This document shows positions 53,722-62,789 of a stretch of DNA of 64,000 nucleotides, one piece after another; position 1 is the first letter of the stretch, and every line of letters starts with the position of its first letter. A model generated the notes under the pieces. That model saw only the letters and a list, made by a program, of their open reading frames with translations. It searched no databases and had not been told where the DNA came from. Made by a program: the position numbers and the translations under genes. The stretch is from an uncultured Eubacterium sp. (GTDB lineage Bacteria > Bacillota > Clostridia > Lachnospirales > Lachnospiraceae). The stretch lies in contig CAMUHY010000003.1 in the NCBI GenBank assembly GCA_947088865.1, positions 124,001 to 188,000 of the forward strand. The letters are read 5' to 3'.

Positions 53722-54066
53722 TCAATCCTTTAGAAAGTCCATATTAAAATCAAGGCATCCAAAAAGCGTTATACAAATCTCTTGCATCATACGACACAAA
53801 CACATTTCAGCAGACAAATAACGGTCTACTTGAGGCTGTCTGCGAACATCTTCAAACCGCTCGTTAAGACTTAATGTCTCATTGATAACATCACCTGTCT
53901 CGTCCGAATACTGATACATAAAATTCAACTTTCTAAATTCATCCACAGCTCTCTTTAAATCGGGCTGTCTTTTCATATAATCTTCAAGGGACTTATATTC
54001 TTTATATTCTGGACTTTCTAATATAGCAATTTTTAATTGTTCTGTAAGTTCCTCTACTCTGTTCAT
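53722..54066 (-). CDS. YlbF family protein
   Basis: 114 aa, mostly helical: LTEQLKIAILESPEYKEYKS (~7-26) and LKRAVDEFRKLNFMYQYSDE. It matches the YlbF/YmcA group, which in B. subtilis forms the Y-complex that steers RNase Y and competence/sporulation signalling. Here the neighbour is RNase J rather than RNase Y. A good site precedes the ATG (GGAATG). Confidence 0.75.
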   Translation of the reverse strand: MNRVEELTEQLKIAILESPEYKEYKSLEDYMKRQPDLKRAVDEFRKLNFMYQYSDETGDVINETLSLNERFEDVRRQPQVDRYLSAEMCLCRMMQEICITLFGCLDFNMDFLKD

Positions 54067-54115
54067 AACATTCCTTTCATTTATGAATATTCATCAACAC
54101 ATTATAAATTACGGA

Positions 54116-55786
54116 TTATAGCTGTGCCTCCATAATAATTGGAAGAATAACTGGATTTCGCTTCATCTTCTTCCATAAATATTCACTTAAATCATCTCGA
54201 ATTGTATTTTTAATTTTGCTCCAATCGCTAATATTTTTATCCATACATAGCTGTACAGAATCCTCCACAATAGCCTTTGCCTCATCAAGCAGTTCTTCCG
54301 CTTCTCTTACATAGACAAAGCCTCTTGTCACAATATCTGGTCCTGCAACGAGCTGTCCGCTATACTTTTCCAACGTTAAAACAACAATAATAATTCCATT
54401 TTCAGCAAGATTTTGTCTGTCTCTTAAAACAATATTCCCCACATCGCCAACGCCAAGTCCATCGACAAGAATAGAACCCGTAGGAACTTTATCTGTAATT
54501 TCGCCCTTATCTTGTGATAATTGTATCACATCTCCTGATTTGGCGATAATAACATTTTCTTTATCATATCCCAAAGACATCACAATTTCTTTTTGCGCCA
54601 CTAAATGACGATATTCGCCATGCACTGGTATTGCATATTTTGGTTTGGTAAGCGCATAGACCAGTTTAATCTCCTCCTGGCAAGCATGTCCTGAAACATG
54701 GGTGTCCTGAAAAATTACTTTCGCACCTTTCATACCAAGTTCATTAATTACTTTGGCAACGGATTTTTCATTGCCTGGTATTGGTGTAGACGAAAATACA
54801 ACGGTATCGCCTGGCATAATAGATACTTTTCGATGCAGATTTGCCGCCATTCTTGAAAGAGCAGCCATTGATTCACCTTGACTGCCCGTTGTAATAAGAA
54901 CAATCTGTTCTGGCGTATAATCCTTCATCGCCTCTGTATCTATCAGCACTCCTTCTGGAATCTTAAGATATTCCAAATTTTCAGCCACCTCAATCACATT
55001 TACCATACTGCGTCCTTCAACGCATACTTTTCTTCCATATGCCACCGCTGAATTAATAATCTGCTGAACCCTATCTACATTGGAAGCAAATGTTGCAATA
55101 ATCAATCGACTATTTTTATTATCTGAAAAAATCTTATCAAATGTTGCACCTACTGTTCTTTCAGACATTGTAAAACCAGCTCTCAACGCATTCGTACTAT
55201 CACACATCAATGCAAGAACACCTTTTTTGCCCAGCTCGCCAAACCGCTGCAAGTCTATTGGCTCTCCATATACTGGCGTATAATCCACCTTAAAATCACC
55301 CGTGTGCATAACAATACCTGCGGGTGTAAATATTGCCAATGCAGCAGCATCGGCAATACTGTGGTTTGTTCTTATAAATTCTACACGCATCTGTCCTAAG
55401 TTAATCGATTGTCCATACTTTACAACTTTACGCTTTACAGTCTTTAACATACCATGTTCTTTTAACTTAGACTCAATTAGTCCCATTGTCAGCTTTGTAG
55501 CATAAATAGGTACATTAATATCTTTAAACACATATGGAATTGCTCCGATATGGTCTTCATGACCATGTGTTATTACAAATCCTTTTACTTTTTCTATATT
55601 TTCTTTCAGAAAAGTAACATCCGGAATAACAAGGTCTATTCCTAACATCTCCTCCTCTGGGAATGATAAACCGCAATCAATAACAACAATATTATCATCG
55701 TACTGAACTGCCGTAATATTCATTCCAATTTGTTCAAGACCTCCCAATGGAATAATCTTAACACAATCGTTATTGTTATTCTTCAT
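54116..55786 (-). CDS. rnj: ribonuclease J
   Basis: 556 aa. A metallo-beta-lactamase core with the metal motif VITHGHEDHIGAIPYVFKDI (~73-92), TNHSIADAAALAIFTPAGIV and HTGDFKVDYTP; the beta-CASP region includes LMCDSTNALRAGFTMSERTV and HVSGHACQEE; and a C-terminal domain. It performs 5'-3' exo- and endonucleolytic RNA decay. The start at 55786 has AAAGG about 6-7 nt upstream; another ATG 6 nt earlier abuts that site. Confidence 0.96.
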   Translation of the reverse strand: MKNNNNDCVKIIPLGGLEQIGMNITAVQYDDNIVVIDCGLSFPEEEMLGIDLVIPDVTFLKENIEKVKGFVITHGHEDHIGAIPYVFKDINVPIYATKLTMGLIESKLKEHGMLKTVKRKVVKYGQSINLGQMRVEFIRTNHSIADAAALAIFTPAGIVMHTGDFKVDYTPVYGEPIDLQRFGELGKKGVLALMCDSTNALRAGFTMSERTVGATFDKIFSDNKNSRLIIATFASNVDRVQQIINSAVAYGRKVCVEGRSMVNVIEVAENLEYLKIPEGVLIDTEAMKDYTPEQIVLITTGSQGESMAALSRMAANLHRKVSIMPGDTVVFSSTPIPGNEKSVAKVINELGMKGAKVIFQDTHVSGHACQEEIKLVYALTKPKYAIPVHGEYRHLVAQKEIVMSLGYDKENVIIAKSGDVIQLSQDKGEITDKVPTGSILVDGLGVGDVGNIVLRDRQNLAENGIIIVVLTLEKYSGQLVAGPDIVTRGFVYVREAEELLDEAKAIVEDSVQLCMDKNISDWSKIKNTIRDDLSEYLWKKMKRNPVILPIIMEAQL

Positions 55787-55887
55787 ACCCATCCTTTCAT
55801 GTCATAAGCAACGTCACAACCGCTTATTTTTTATTTTATATTATAAATACATCGCACGAAAATACTCTGTTTATTTTACTAAAATTT

Positions 55888-56139
55888 TCACTCCTGCGAA
55901 TCTTCTAATAACTCTTCAAATATTTTCCCTATGCTTTCTAATTCTTCATCACTCTCAACAAACTCATAAACCGCTTCTTTGTCTTCTTCCTTTGATAAAT
56001 CTTTTAATATATAACACTCCGCCTCATCATCTTCTGATTCTGCCACCAACAGATAATGAACGCCATTAATTTTTGTTTCCTCTAATACAAAAAACGCAAG
56101 TATCTCCCCATCGTCCGAAGTAAATTCTAAACTTTTCAT
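55888..56139 (-). CDS. DUF1292 family protein (YrzB-like)
   Basis: 83 aa, strongly acidic: FTSDDGEILAFFVLEETKIN, GVHYLLVAESEDDEAECYIL, then KDLSKEEDKEAVYEFVESDE. The E-x-x-x-F-x-V-L-E-x-T pattern marks DUF1292, found beside ruvX in low-GC Gram-positives. Function unknown. It starts 2 nt after ruvX. Confidence 0.85.
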   Translation of the reverse strand: MKSLEFTSDDGEILAFFVLEETKINGVHYLLVAESEDDEAECYILKDLSKEEDKEAVYEFVESDEELESIGKIFEELLEDSQE

Positions 56140-56141
56140 AA

Positions 56142-56579
56142 TTAATCCTCTTTACTCTGATTTGCCAAATAATCCAAATATCCTTGCAGAATAAAAACAG
56201 CCGCAATCTTATCGATTACCGCCTTCCTTTGTTCTCTCCTCACACCACTTTCTATCAGTACATTGTTTGCAGAAACTGTGCTTAATCGTTCATCCCACAT
56301 AACAACTTCAATGCCTGTCCTTCGTTCAAGCTTTTCGGCAAACTCCTTACAAGCGTTGCCCCTCTCTCCTACTGTATTATTCATATTTTTAGGAAGCCCG
56401 ACAACAATCTTTGTAACGTCATACTCTCCAATAAGCTCCTCAATTCGAGCCAACGTCCTCCTTAGCTTGTTTTCTTCCTTCCTTGTTATTGTCTCTAATC
56501 CCTGCGCAGTTATTCCAAGCGCATCACTAACTGCAACACCAACCGTCTTTGTGCCATAATCCAATCCAATAATTCTCAT
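56142..56579 (-). CDS. ruvX: Holliday junction resolvase-like RuvX (YqgF)
   Basis: 145 aa, RNase H-like: [20 protein letters not shown] (~3-22), [20 protein letters not shown], and [20 protein letters not shown] (acidic active site). It acts in 16S pre-rRNA 5' maturation and possibly recombination. It starts right after the ireB stop. Confidence 0.95.
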   Translation of the reverse strand: MRIIGLDYGTKTVGVAVSDALGITAQGLETITRKEENKLRRTLARIEELIGEYDVTKIVVGLPKNMNNTVGERGNACKEFAEKLERRTGIEVVMWDERLSTVSANNVLIESGVRREQRKAVIDKIAAVFILQGYLDYLANQSKED

Positions 56580-56837
56580 CTACAAACCTTTTCCTTCAAT
56601 AAAGTACTTTAAGACTTCCTCTACCAGCTCGTCTCTCTCAACTTTCATAATAAGGCTTCTGGCATTATTATGACTGGTGATATAGGTTGGGTCACCAGAC
56701 ATAATATAGCCAACTATTTGATTAACTGGATTGTATCCTTTTTCTTTCAATGCAAGGTACACCTGTTCTAAAATCTTTTCAACAGATATCACCTTCTCTG
56801 GCTGTGTCTTAAAAAATTGTGTATTATTATCTGCCAT
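56580..56837 (-). CDS. ireB: IreB family regulatory phosphoprotein (DUF965, YrzL)
   Basis: 85 aa, [20 protein letters not shown], then [20 protein letters not shown] and [20 protein letters not shown]. The two Thr near the N-terminus (NTQFFKT) match those phosphorylated by IreK-type kinases in Enterococcus, where IreB tunes cephalosporin tolerance. The start at 56837 has GGGG just upstream; the GTG nine bases earlier overlaps that site. Confidence 0.93.
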   Translation of the reverse strand: MADNNTQFFKTQPEKVISVEKILEQVYLALKEKGYNPVNQIVGYIMSGDPTYITSHNNARSLIMKVERDELVEEVLKYFIEGKGL

Positions 56838-56867
56838 AATCCCCACGTCCTTTTTGTATATGGTATC

Positions 56868-56896
56868 ATATTACATTAATTTTTTCAATAAGACAA
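56868..56896 (-). promoter_or_regulatory. likely promoter of ireB-ruvX-DUF1292
   Basis: TTGTCT and TAATAT on the minus strand are spaced by 17 nt, about 30 nt before the ireB ATG. A second reading (TTGAAA-17-TACCAT) overlaps it. Confidence 0.5.
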
Positions 56897-56944
56897 GTCT
56901 TTTATCATAATAAATATTAATAAATCTTTATAAAATTTCGATTT

Positions 56945-57634
56945 TTAATTTAAAATACTGGAATCTACTTCTGCAATCCCAAGTATAATATTAAAATTTC
57001 CATTTCTCATTCTCAATTCATCCATAAAGGCTTTTTCATCTGCATCTTTTTTCATATACACTTGATATGTAAGTTCATACATTGTCCCCATATTAGTGGT
57101 TTTTACTTTTATCAACTGTGCTTTTGTTGTATATTTTTCAAGCAAATCATCAAATACATGATTAAAATTTAAGTTTTCAGGAACGGTTATCTTTAGCTGT
57201 CTATTTTCTGATGAATGGTCTGCAAAATGAATGAAATTTAACAATACTAATAAAAGCAGCAATACAACCACAAACACGGCTGCAAATAAAACATAGCCAA
57301 GACCACATGCAAGACCGCTAGCCATTGCAAAAAATACAATTGCTATATCTTTGGCATTACCTGGCGCGCTTCTAAAACGTACTAGTGCAAACGCTCCTGC
57401 CATTGAAAATGCACGCGCTACATTGCTTCCAATCAACAAAATAACAACGGATACAATCGCAGGCAATATCACAAGCCCTATAATAAAATTTTTCCCATAG
57501 CCTTCTTTTTTGCATAAATACATATATACAATTCCAATAATAAGCCCCAATATTATTGCCGTTCCAACACTTAACATTGCGGAACCGATATGGATTGTAT
57601 TATCTGTTGTAGTGGTAAAAATGGATTCAAACAT
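56945..57634 (-). CDS. DUF4956 membrane protein
   Basis: 229 aa. Four membrane segments in the first ~140 residues (~17-38, ~48-65, ~70-82, ~102-133), with the conserved cytoplasmic motif AGAFALVRFRSAPGNAKDIA (~77-96) and a C-terminal soluble domain. DUF4956 proteins are usually paired with VTC-domain proteins, as here. Its first 64 nt overlap the end of the VTC gene in another frame; AAAGGA lies 9 nt before its ATG. Confidence 0.8.
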   Translation of the reverse strand: MFESIFTTTTDNTIHIGSAMLSVGTAIILGLIIGIVYMYLCKKEGYGKNFIIGLVILPAIVSVVILLIGSNVARAFSMAGAFALVRFRSAPGNAKDIAIVFFAMASGLACGLGYVLFAAVFVVVLLLLLVLLNFIHFADHSSENRQLKITVPENLNFNHVFDDLLEKYTTKAQLIKVKTTNMGTMYELTYQVYMKKDADEKAFMDELRMRNGNFNIILGIAEVDSSILN

Positions 57635-58416
57635 ATTTTTTCTTCCTTTCGACTTTTATTAAAAGAATCTTGATATTTCATGATATATTTTTTATATTCC
57701 GTTCCATATTTTGAAAAAGAAACGGGATAAATCTTTAAATCGGACATTATTTTGACAAACCATAAGGGAACAGCTCTATTGATTTTAATTTCCATAAGAT
57801 ACATATTTTCAGGCAGCAGCAACTCTCCAAAACTTCCGTATTCAAGCCTAATATCTTCTCTTCTGGTTGTTATATTGGTATCAAAAGTAATTCTAAAATC
57901 ACCGTCATTTTTTTCAAAATATGCCAATCTATCATAGGATAAATATACTTTTGGAACAACTTTATAAAAATTTTTATAATAATCAATTTCACCCAATAAT
58001 TGATTGTTAATATTAGAATTATTTTGAATAATATAACTTGCCGATATATCTCCTCTCAAATATTGATACGCATCTTTTAACTGCATTTGTGTTCTTCTCT
58101 TGTAGACAATTCCATTGTATTTTTTCTTAATTTCTACAAAAACATTATCTTCAACAGAAGGAACGCCATAACTTCTAATTCGCAGTTTTTCCTTATATAT
58201 GGGCTTATCAATACAAGTCCGAATGATATCATTATTGATGGTATCATAGTAAATATTGCTTATCTTATAAAATTGATTATTTTTATTATAGGTATCCATC
58301 ACCATATAATCGCTTATGTTCTCAAGCATAGCTACATATTGTTGTTGATTTAATAAGTACTTTTTTTCACACCTGTTAAATACTTCAATTGCCATAATTC
58401 TCCTTTCCTTTACCAA
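57571..58416 (-). CDS. VTC domain protein (polyphosphate polymerase type)
   Basis: 281 aa. It starts with EVFNRCEKKYLLNQQQYVAM, and the basic strands KPIYKEKLRIRSYGVP, VFVEIKKKYNGIVYKRRTQM and YLMEIKINRAVPLWF make the tunnel of the VTC/CYTH fold. The Arg/Lys-rich positions and E-x-K motifs expected for catalysis are present. In yeast Vtc4 makes polyphosphate; bacterial members are inferred to do the same or to act in surface-polymer control. It precedes DUF4956 with a 64-nt overlap. Confidence 0.8.
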   Translation of the reverse strand: MVKERRIMAIEVFNRCEKKYLLNQQQYVAMLENISDYMVMDTYNKNNQFYKISNIYYDTINNDIIRTCIDKPIYKEKLRIRSYGVPSVEDNVFVEIKKKYNGIVYKRRTQMQLKDAYQYLRGDISASYIIQNNSNINNQLLGEIDYYKNFYKVVPKVYLSYDRLAYFEKNDGDFRITFDTNITTRREDIRLEYGSFGELLLPENMYLMEIKINRAVPLWFVKIMSDLKIYPVSFSKYGTEYKKYIMKYQDSFNKSRKEEKICLNPFLPLQQIIQSISVPQC

Positions 58417-58541
58417 TATTTTCCATTCTTTGTTTTTTTACATATTTAGCAGGCATGCAACTGCTATCTATATATTTTTTTCTTGCAGACTTAGAATACC
58501 GATAAAATGTGTTTAAATTATGTATAAAATGCGTAAAAAAA

Positions 58542-58574
58542 GTGACCAATTATTTCCATTGGTCACTTTTTTTT
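58542..58574 (-). terminator. bidirectional intrinsic terminator after the MscS gene
   Basis: GTGACCAAT pairs perfectly with ATTGGTCAC around a 7-nt loop, with an A-run on one side and a T-run on the other, so it works on both strands. It lies just past the MscS stop. Confidence 0.9.
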
Positions 58575-58578
58575 ATCT

Positions 58579-59478
58579 TTATTTTGCTTCTGATTTCATA
58601 TATACATCAATTTGATGAAATGGAATTTCAATACCATTCTTGTCCAGCTCTATTTTATATTTTTCTAAGAATAAAAATCTTGTATCCCAGTAATCCTCAT
58701 ATTTCACCCAGCATCTTGTCTCTAACGTCACACAGTTATCGTCAAGCGATTTTACAATGACTTGAATATCTTTTTCTTTGTCCACTGCCGGATAACATTT
58801 CATAATGGATTCCAGGATTTGTTTGGATTTTGATATATCACTGCCATAAGCAATGCCGATTTCTATATCCAATCTTCTTATACCTGCTGCCCCAACATTG
58901 GTAATATTAGAATTTGCCAACGAGCCATTTGGCATCATAATAATTTTATTGTCTGGTGTCTTTAATTTGGTATAGAGCATATCAATAGAAACAACGGTTC
59001 CCTCACAACCATTGGACAATACATAATCACCAATTGTAAATGGTTTAAAAAGCATAATTAAAATACCGCCTGCAAGGTTTGACAGACTCCCCTGCAACGA
59101 CATGCTAAGCGCAAGCGCTGCCGAACCAAAAACAGCAATAATAGAAGCTGTCTGTATACCAAGTATATCAAGTATTGCTGTAAGAATAATTGCATAAGCT
59201 ACCATTCTTAAAATAGAGGATATAAACTTGATGACCCCTATATCAAAATCACCTTTGCTCAATGCTTTATCACATATCTTTAATAGTAATTTAACAAGAT
59301 ATTTTCCTATTTTCCACACCAACAAAGACAAGACCAATTTGAAAATAATATTTAGTCCCCAATTTGCAATATCACCAATCAATTTATTGATATTTCCAGA
59401 AGAAAATAGAGAGCTTGTCTCTTCCACTGTATTCATTACACTTTCAATTGTTGACTCCAGCAATACTTTTTGAACCAT
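58579..59478 (-). CDS. small-conductance mechanosensitive channel (MscS family)
   Basis: 299 aa. Three N-terminal membrane segments (~38-60, ~80-105, ~108-130) and the pore helix GSAALALSMSLQGSLSNLAG (~117-136), then the beta domain FKPFTIGDYVLSNGCEGTVV, DNKIIMMPNGSLANSNITNV. It opens under membrane tension to relieve osmotic shock. It follows the branching-enzyme-like gene by 12 nt. Confidence 0.92.
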   Translation of the reverse strand: MVQKVLLESTIESVMNTVEETSSLFSSGNINKLIGDIANWGLNIIFKLVLSLLVWKIGKYLVKLLLKICDKALSKGDFDIGVIKFISSILRMVAYAIILTAILDILGIQTASIIAVFGSAALALSMSLQGSLSNLAGGILIMLFKPFTIGDYVLSNGCEGTVVSIDMLYTKLKTPDNKIIMMPNGSLANSNITNVGAAGIRRLDIEIGIAYGSDISKSKQILESIMKCYPAVDKEKDIQVIVKSLDDNCVTLETRCWVKYEDYWDTRFLFLEKYKIELDKNGIEIPFHQIDVYMKSEAK

Positions 59479-59490
59479 ACTCTACTCCAC

Positions 59491-61779
59491 TTATTTATCC
59501 GCAAGCTTTGACAGTTTTATATCCGATTCTTTTTTTATCTTATCATATAATTCTTTGGCTGTTTTTAAACTTTTTTCAGCTTCAGCACATTCTTTAGCGG
59601 TTTCTTTAGCTATTTTTATTGCCTCTTTTTCCGCTTTCGCAGCAGTTTCTGCAAGACCTTTAGCATGTTCAAAAACCCTTTCTTTTTCTTTAATATCATC
59701 AAGCGCCTTACTTAATGCAATATTGGTATCAGATATAATTTTGATGCGTTTCTTTTCCGATTCTGAAAATTCCACATAATCATATAAAGCAGCTTCTAAT
59801 GGCTTCAGGTCGACAAGCAATGAATGTTCCTGCCCATTATATGGTTCATTCGTCGTCCATAACGCTTCTTTTTTATCTAAGATATTACTGTACTTTCCTG
59901 GTTTTGATATACCTAATCGAAAAGCTTTTCTCTCCACTGGTGTAAAATTAATAACAACTAATATCTGCTTTCCACTGCTGTCAAACCTTGTATATGCAAC
60001 AATCGTTTCTTCCGATGATGTTGTATCTACCCACTGAAATCCTTGTGCTTCTTGGTCTAATTCATATAGTGCTTTATTGTTTTTATATATGGTATTTAAT
60101 TGAACAATACGTTCCTCACAACCCTTGCACTGTGAAATATCAATACATTTTTTGCCAGGGTGCGTATATAAAAATGTCAATGCTGTCATTATATGTTTTT
60201 GTACCATATCTTCTAACTGCGATTGTTCCTCAATCGATAAAACAGGAGCTGCCGCTCTTAAATTAAGCGCTTTTGCATCAAACATTAATATATAATTTTC
60301 TGTGTAATGATAGAGCATACTTAAAAATAAATTTTTATATTCACCTTTTCTAAACAGTGGGTCTTTACAATAAAAGCTTGCAAAATCTTTTTGAAAATTC
60401 AAATTCACTTTATAATCAAAGCCAAGACCTTCCTCGCTGACATTGGCTGTCACTTTAGACCATAAACTATTTTCCTCAGCAATAAATAATACTTTTTCTG
60501 TTAATTTTTTAATTTTGCTGCTTACATTTTTAATAAATTCTATCGCTTCAAGATTTTCATTGCCGCCATATATATTTGGCCTCCACTGTCCTGCTTCACA
60601 ACCGTAATCTCTATAAAGCATAACCGATACATCTTTAAGCTTAATGCCATCAACATGAAACTGCTTTATCATATACATAATGCTTGATAAAAGATAACTG
60701 ACAACTTGTGGCTTATTGTAATCATATATTGCCGCCTTGCCATTTGACGCCGAATCAATCACCGCTTCCCTTATATCATACAGATGGGTACCATCATAAT
60801 ATTCAAAACTGCCATATCCTTGTTCCATATATGCACAGTTGCACCCTGCGATAACGCCTATCCCTCTGCAATGACAGTCATCAATAAAACTCTTTAATCT
60901 ATCACTTCCAACATGCTGGTTAATGCAAAAATTTCCAGCATACAGCGCATTTTTTGCATCGATAGTTGACGTTATTTTACCAATCTCAACATAGTTAAAA
61001 CCTAGCTCTTCTATCTTTTTTGCATCGACATCAGCAGCAATATCTTCTATATCAATTTTACATATTGCCATTGGCGATGTCACATCTATATTGTGCTGCC
61101 AATTATTTTCCGACCATATAAACTCATATAAATCGTTATTATCGGCCATATTATATGGGTCTGCCTTCTTAAAGGTAGAGTTATCCCGCAATTTTACTTC
61201 ATAACAATACTTATCTTCCTTTACATTGTTTGGAATAAATAATGTAAAGATACCACTTTCTTTATCCTTTATCATCGGATGCAGTCTGCCGTCATAATTG
61301 TTAAAAGAACCCACAACGCTTACGCGTCTGGCATTTGGCGCCCATACAGCATAGGATACGCCGTCAACACCATTTATCTGCGTTTCATGGCTTCCCATAA
61401 ACTGATAAGCATTGTCACATGTTCCACTGATAAACTTTTTTACGTCCGCCGCCTTTAGTGCCACTTGAAATGCGTAAGGGTCGGATATTGTCGAAACAAC
61501 ACCTTTTACATTTTCAATAGACAAGGTATAGGACAATTTTTTCTTTGATGGAATAAGCACAGCAAAATATCCAGATTCATCAACTTTTTCCATGATATAT
61601 GTCTTTTTCATTGTTGCTACATTCACTTTAATTTCAACGGCATCTGGTCTAAAGACTTGAATTAAAAATCCTTCTTTTAATAAATGTCCACCCAACAATT
61701 CGTTTGGCTCGTCGCTCTCTGCATAAACAATTCCTTCAATTTCAGGCCAGTTCATTAAATTATAAAGTTTATTCCCCAT
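59491..61779 (-). CDS. GH13 glycogen branching enzyme homologue with degraded active site
   Basis: 762 aa. The overall layout is GlgB-like: an N-terminal part, a CBM48-type beta domain (SYAVWAPNARRVSVVGSFNN, ~142-161), a (beta/alpha)8 region and a beta C-domain, then a coiled-coil tail (~675-762, Lys/Glu/Ala-rich). Key positions are changed. Region I, normally D-W-V-P-x-H-F, reads AGCNCAY (~311-317). The nucleophile motif R-V-D-A-V reads KLKDV (Lys382 where Asp is expected). S-H-D-E reads MFDA (~499-502). Only the acid region FIAEENSLW is kept. I conclude it is a pseudoenzyme, perhaps a glycogen-binding or scaffold protein. It starts with GGGG upstream of the ATG. Confidence 0.75.
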   Translation of the reverse strand: MGNKLYNLMNWPEIEGIVYAESDEPNELLGGHLLKEGFLIQVFRPDAVEIKVNVATMKKTYIMEKVDESGYFAVLIPSKKKLSYTLSIENVKGVVSTISDPYAFQVALKAADVKKFISGTCDNAYQFMGSHETQINGVDGVSYAVWAPNARRVSVVGSFNNYDGRLHPMIKDKESGIFTLFIPNNVKEDKYCYEVKLRDNSTFKKADPYNMADNNDLYEFIWSENNWQHNIDVTSPMAICKIDIEDIAADVDAKKIEELGFNYVEIGKITSTIDAKNALYAGNFCINQHVGSDRLKSFIDDCHCRGIGVIAGCNCAYMEQGYGSFEYYDGTHLYDIREAVIDSASNGKAAIYDYNKPQVVSYLLSSIMYMIKQFHVDGIKLKDVSVMLYRDYGCEAGQWRPNIYGGNENLEAIEFIKNVSSKIKKLTEKVLFIAEENSLWSKVTANVSEEGLGFDYKVNLNFQKDFASFYCKDPLFRKGEYKNLFLSMLYHYTENYILMFDAKALNLRAAAPVLSIEEQSQLEDMVQKHIMTALTFLYTHPGKKCIDISQCKGCEERIVQLNTIYKNNKALYELDQEAQGFQWVDTTSSEETIVAYTRFDSSGKQILVVINFTPVERKAFRLGISKPGKYSNILDKKEALWTTNEPYNGQEHSLLVDLKPLEAALYDYVEFSESEKKRIKIISDTNIALSKALDDIKEKERVFEHAKGLAETAAKAEKEAIKIAKETAKECAEAEKSLKTAKELYDKIKKESDIKLSKLADK

Positions 61780-61837
61780 TAAAAATCCCCTTTCTTGTTT
61801 AACTTACAAGTTTGGAAACAGACACAAACTCAAAAAA

Positions 61838-62695
61838 TTAGATAAAAGTAAGATTGTTTAGCCAAGTATTAAAAAGACTTGTCCACACACTCACTTCCGG
61901 ACAGTAATGTTTACAATCCTTTGTATCGGTCTCTTTTGTTCCAAGACCTAAACCATGCGCTCCCGAAGGGAAAATATGCAGTTCAAAATTAACGTTTGCT
62001 TCTCTATAAGCATTTGCTAACATCAATGAATTTTCAACGGGTACTGAATTGTCTGTAAATGTATGCCATATAAAAGCTGGCGGTGTGTCTGGCGTAACAT
62101 TGCGTTCAACAGAAACTAACTTTAATATATCTGTATCTGTTATCTTATCCTGCAATAATCTCTCAAAAGATAACAGATGTGCCTTATCGCCAGAAGTGAT
62201 AACAGGATACCCTAACATCAAACCATTTGGTTTAATATCATCACTATTTAACTGCATTAATTTCAAGAAATCATCCATAATTGGATTATTATATAATGTG
62301 CCAAGACAACCTGCCACATGTCCTCCTGCTGAAAATCCTGCCATAATAATTCTGCCTGGATTGACATCCCACTGGGCTGCATGTTTTCTTACATAATCCA
62401 TTGCATAAGCAGCTTCATATACTTGACATGGAAATACATTTGGCATCAGGCTATATCTTAAAATTGCTACATTGTATCCCATATCCAACATTTTAATTGC
62501 AATTGCTTCTGCCTCTCTTGGAGAATGATGCTCATATCCACCACCCGGACAAATAATAACAAATGGTCTGTAAAATTTGTTTTGATAATCTGGAAATATA
62601 TCTTTAACATAAGTGGTAATCGTTGCTTTGCTGCCATTGTGATTGATTCCAAGTTTGCTATAATCTATATCAATTTCTATCACTTCATGTATCAT
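61838..62695 (-). CDS. alpha/beta hydrolase, carbohydrate-esterase-like
   Basis: 285 aa. Oxyanion loop in FVIICPGGGYEHHSPREAEA (~43-62), nucleophile Ser in RIIMAGFSAGGHVAGCLG (~115-132), Asp in WHTFTDNSVPVENSLMLANA and His in FPSGAHGLGLGT. The B-D-FAE-like pattern suggests an acetyl-xylan or similar esterase. There is no signal peptide, so it is intracellular. Substrate not known. Confidence 0.8.
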   Translation of the reverse strand: MIHEVIEIDIDYSKLGINHNGSKATITTYVKDIFPDYQNKFYRPFVIICPGGGYEHHSPREAEAIAIKMLDMGYNVAILRYSLMPNVFPCQVYEAAYAMDYVRKHAAQWDVNPGRIIMAGFSAGGHVAGCLGTLYNNPIMDDFLKLMQLNSDDIKPNGLMLGYPVITSGDKAHLLSFERLLQDKITDTDILKLVSVERNVTPDTPPAFIWHTFTDNSVPVENSLMLANAYREANVNFELHIFPSGAHGLGLGTKETDTKDCKHYCPEVSVWTSLFNTWLNNLTFI

Positions 62696-62789
62696 AATGC
62701 CATATCCTTTCTTTTATTTATAATCAAATGAGGGCTTCCTTGATGAGCGTTAAGCAGATATTCGCAATCCGCTACGCTGCTTGATGAGA

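Noticed and set aside
62735-62789. Possible terminator after the DUF1015 gene
   Set aside because: AAGCAG/CTGCTT and CTCATCAAG repeats are present but there is no continuous stem with a T-run.
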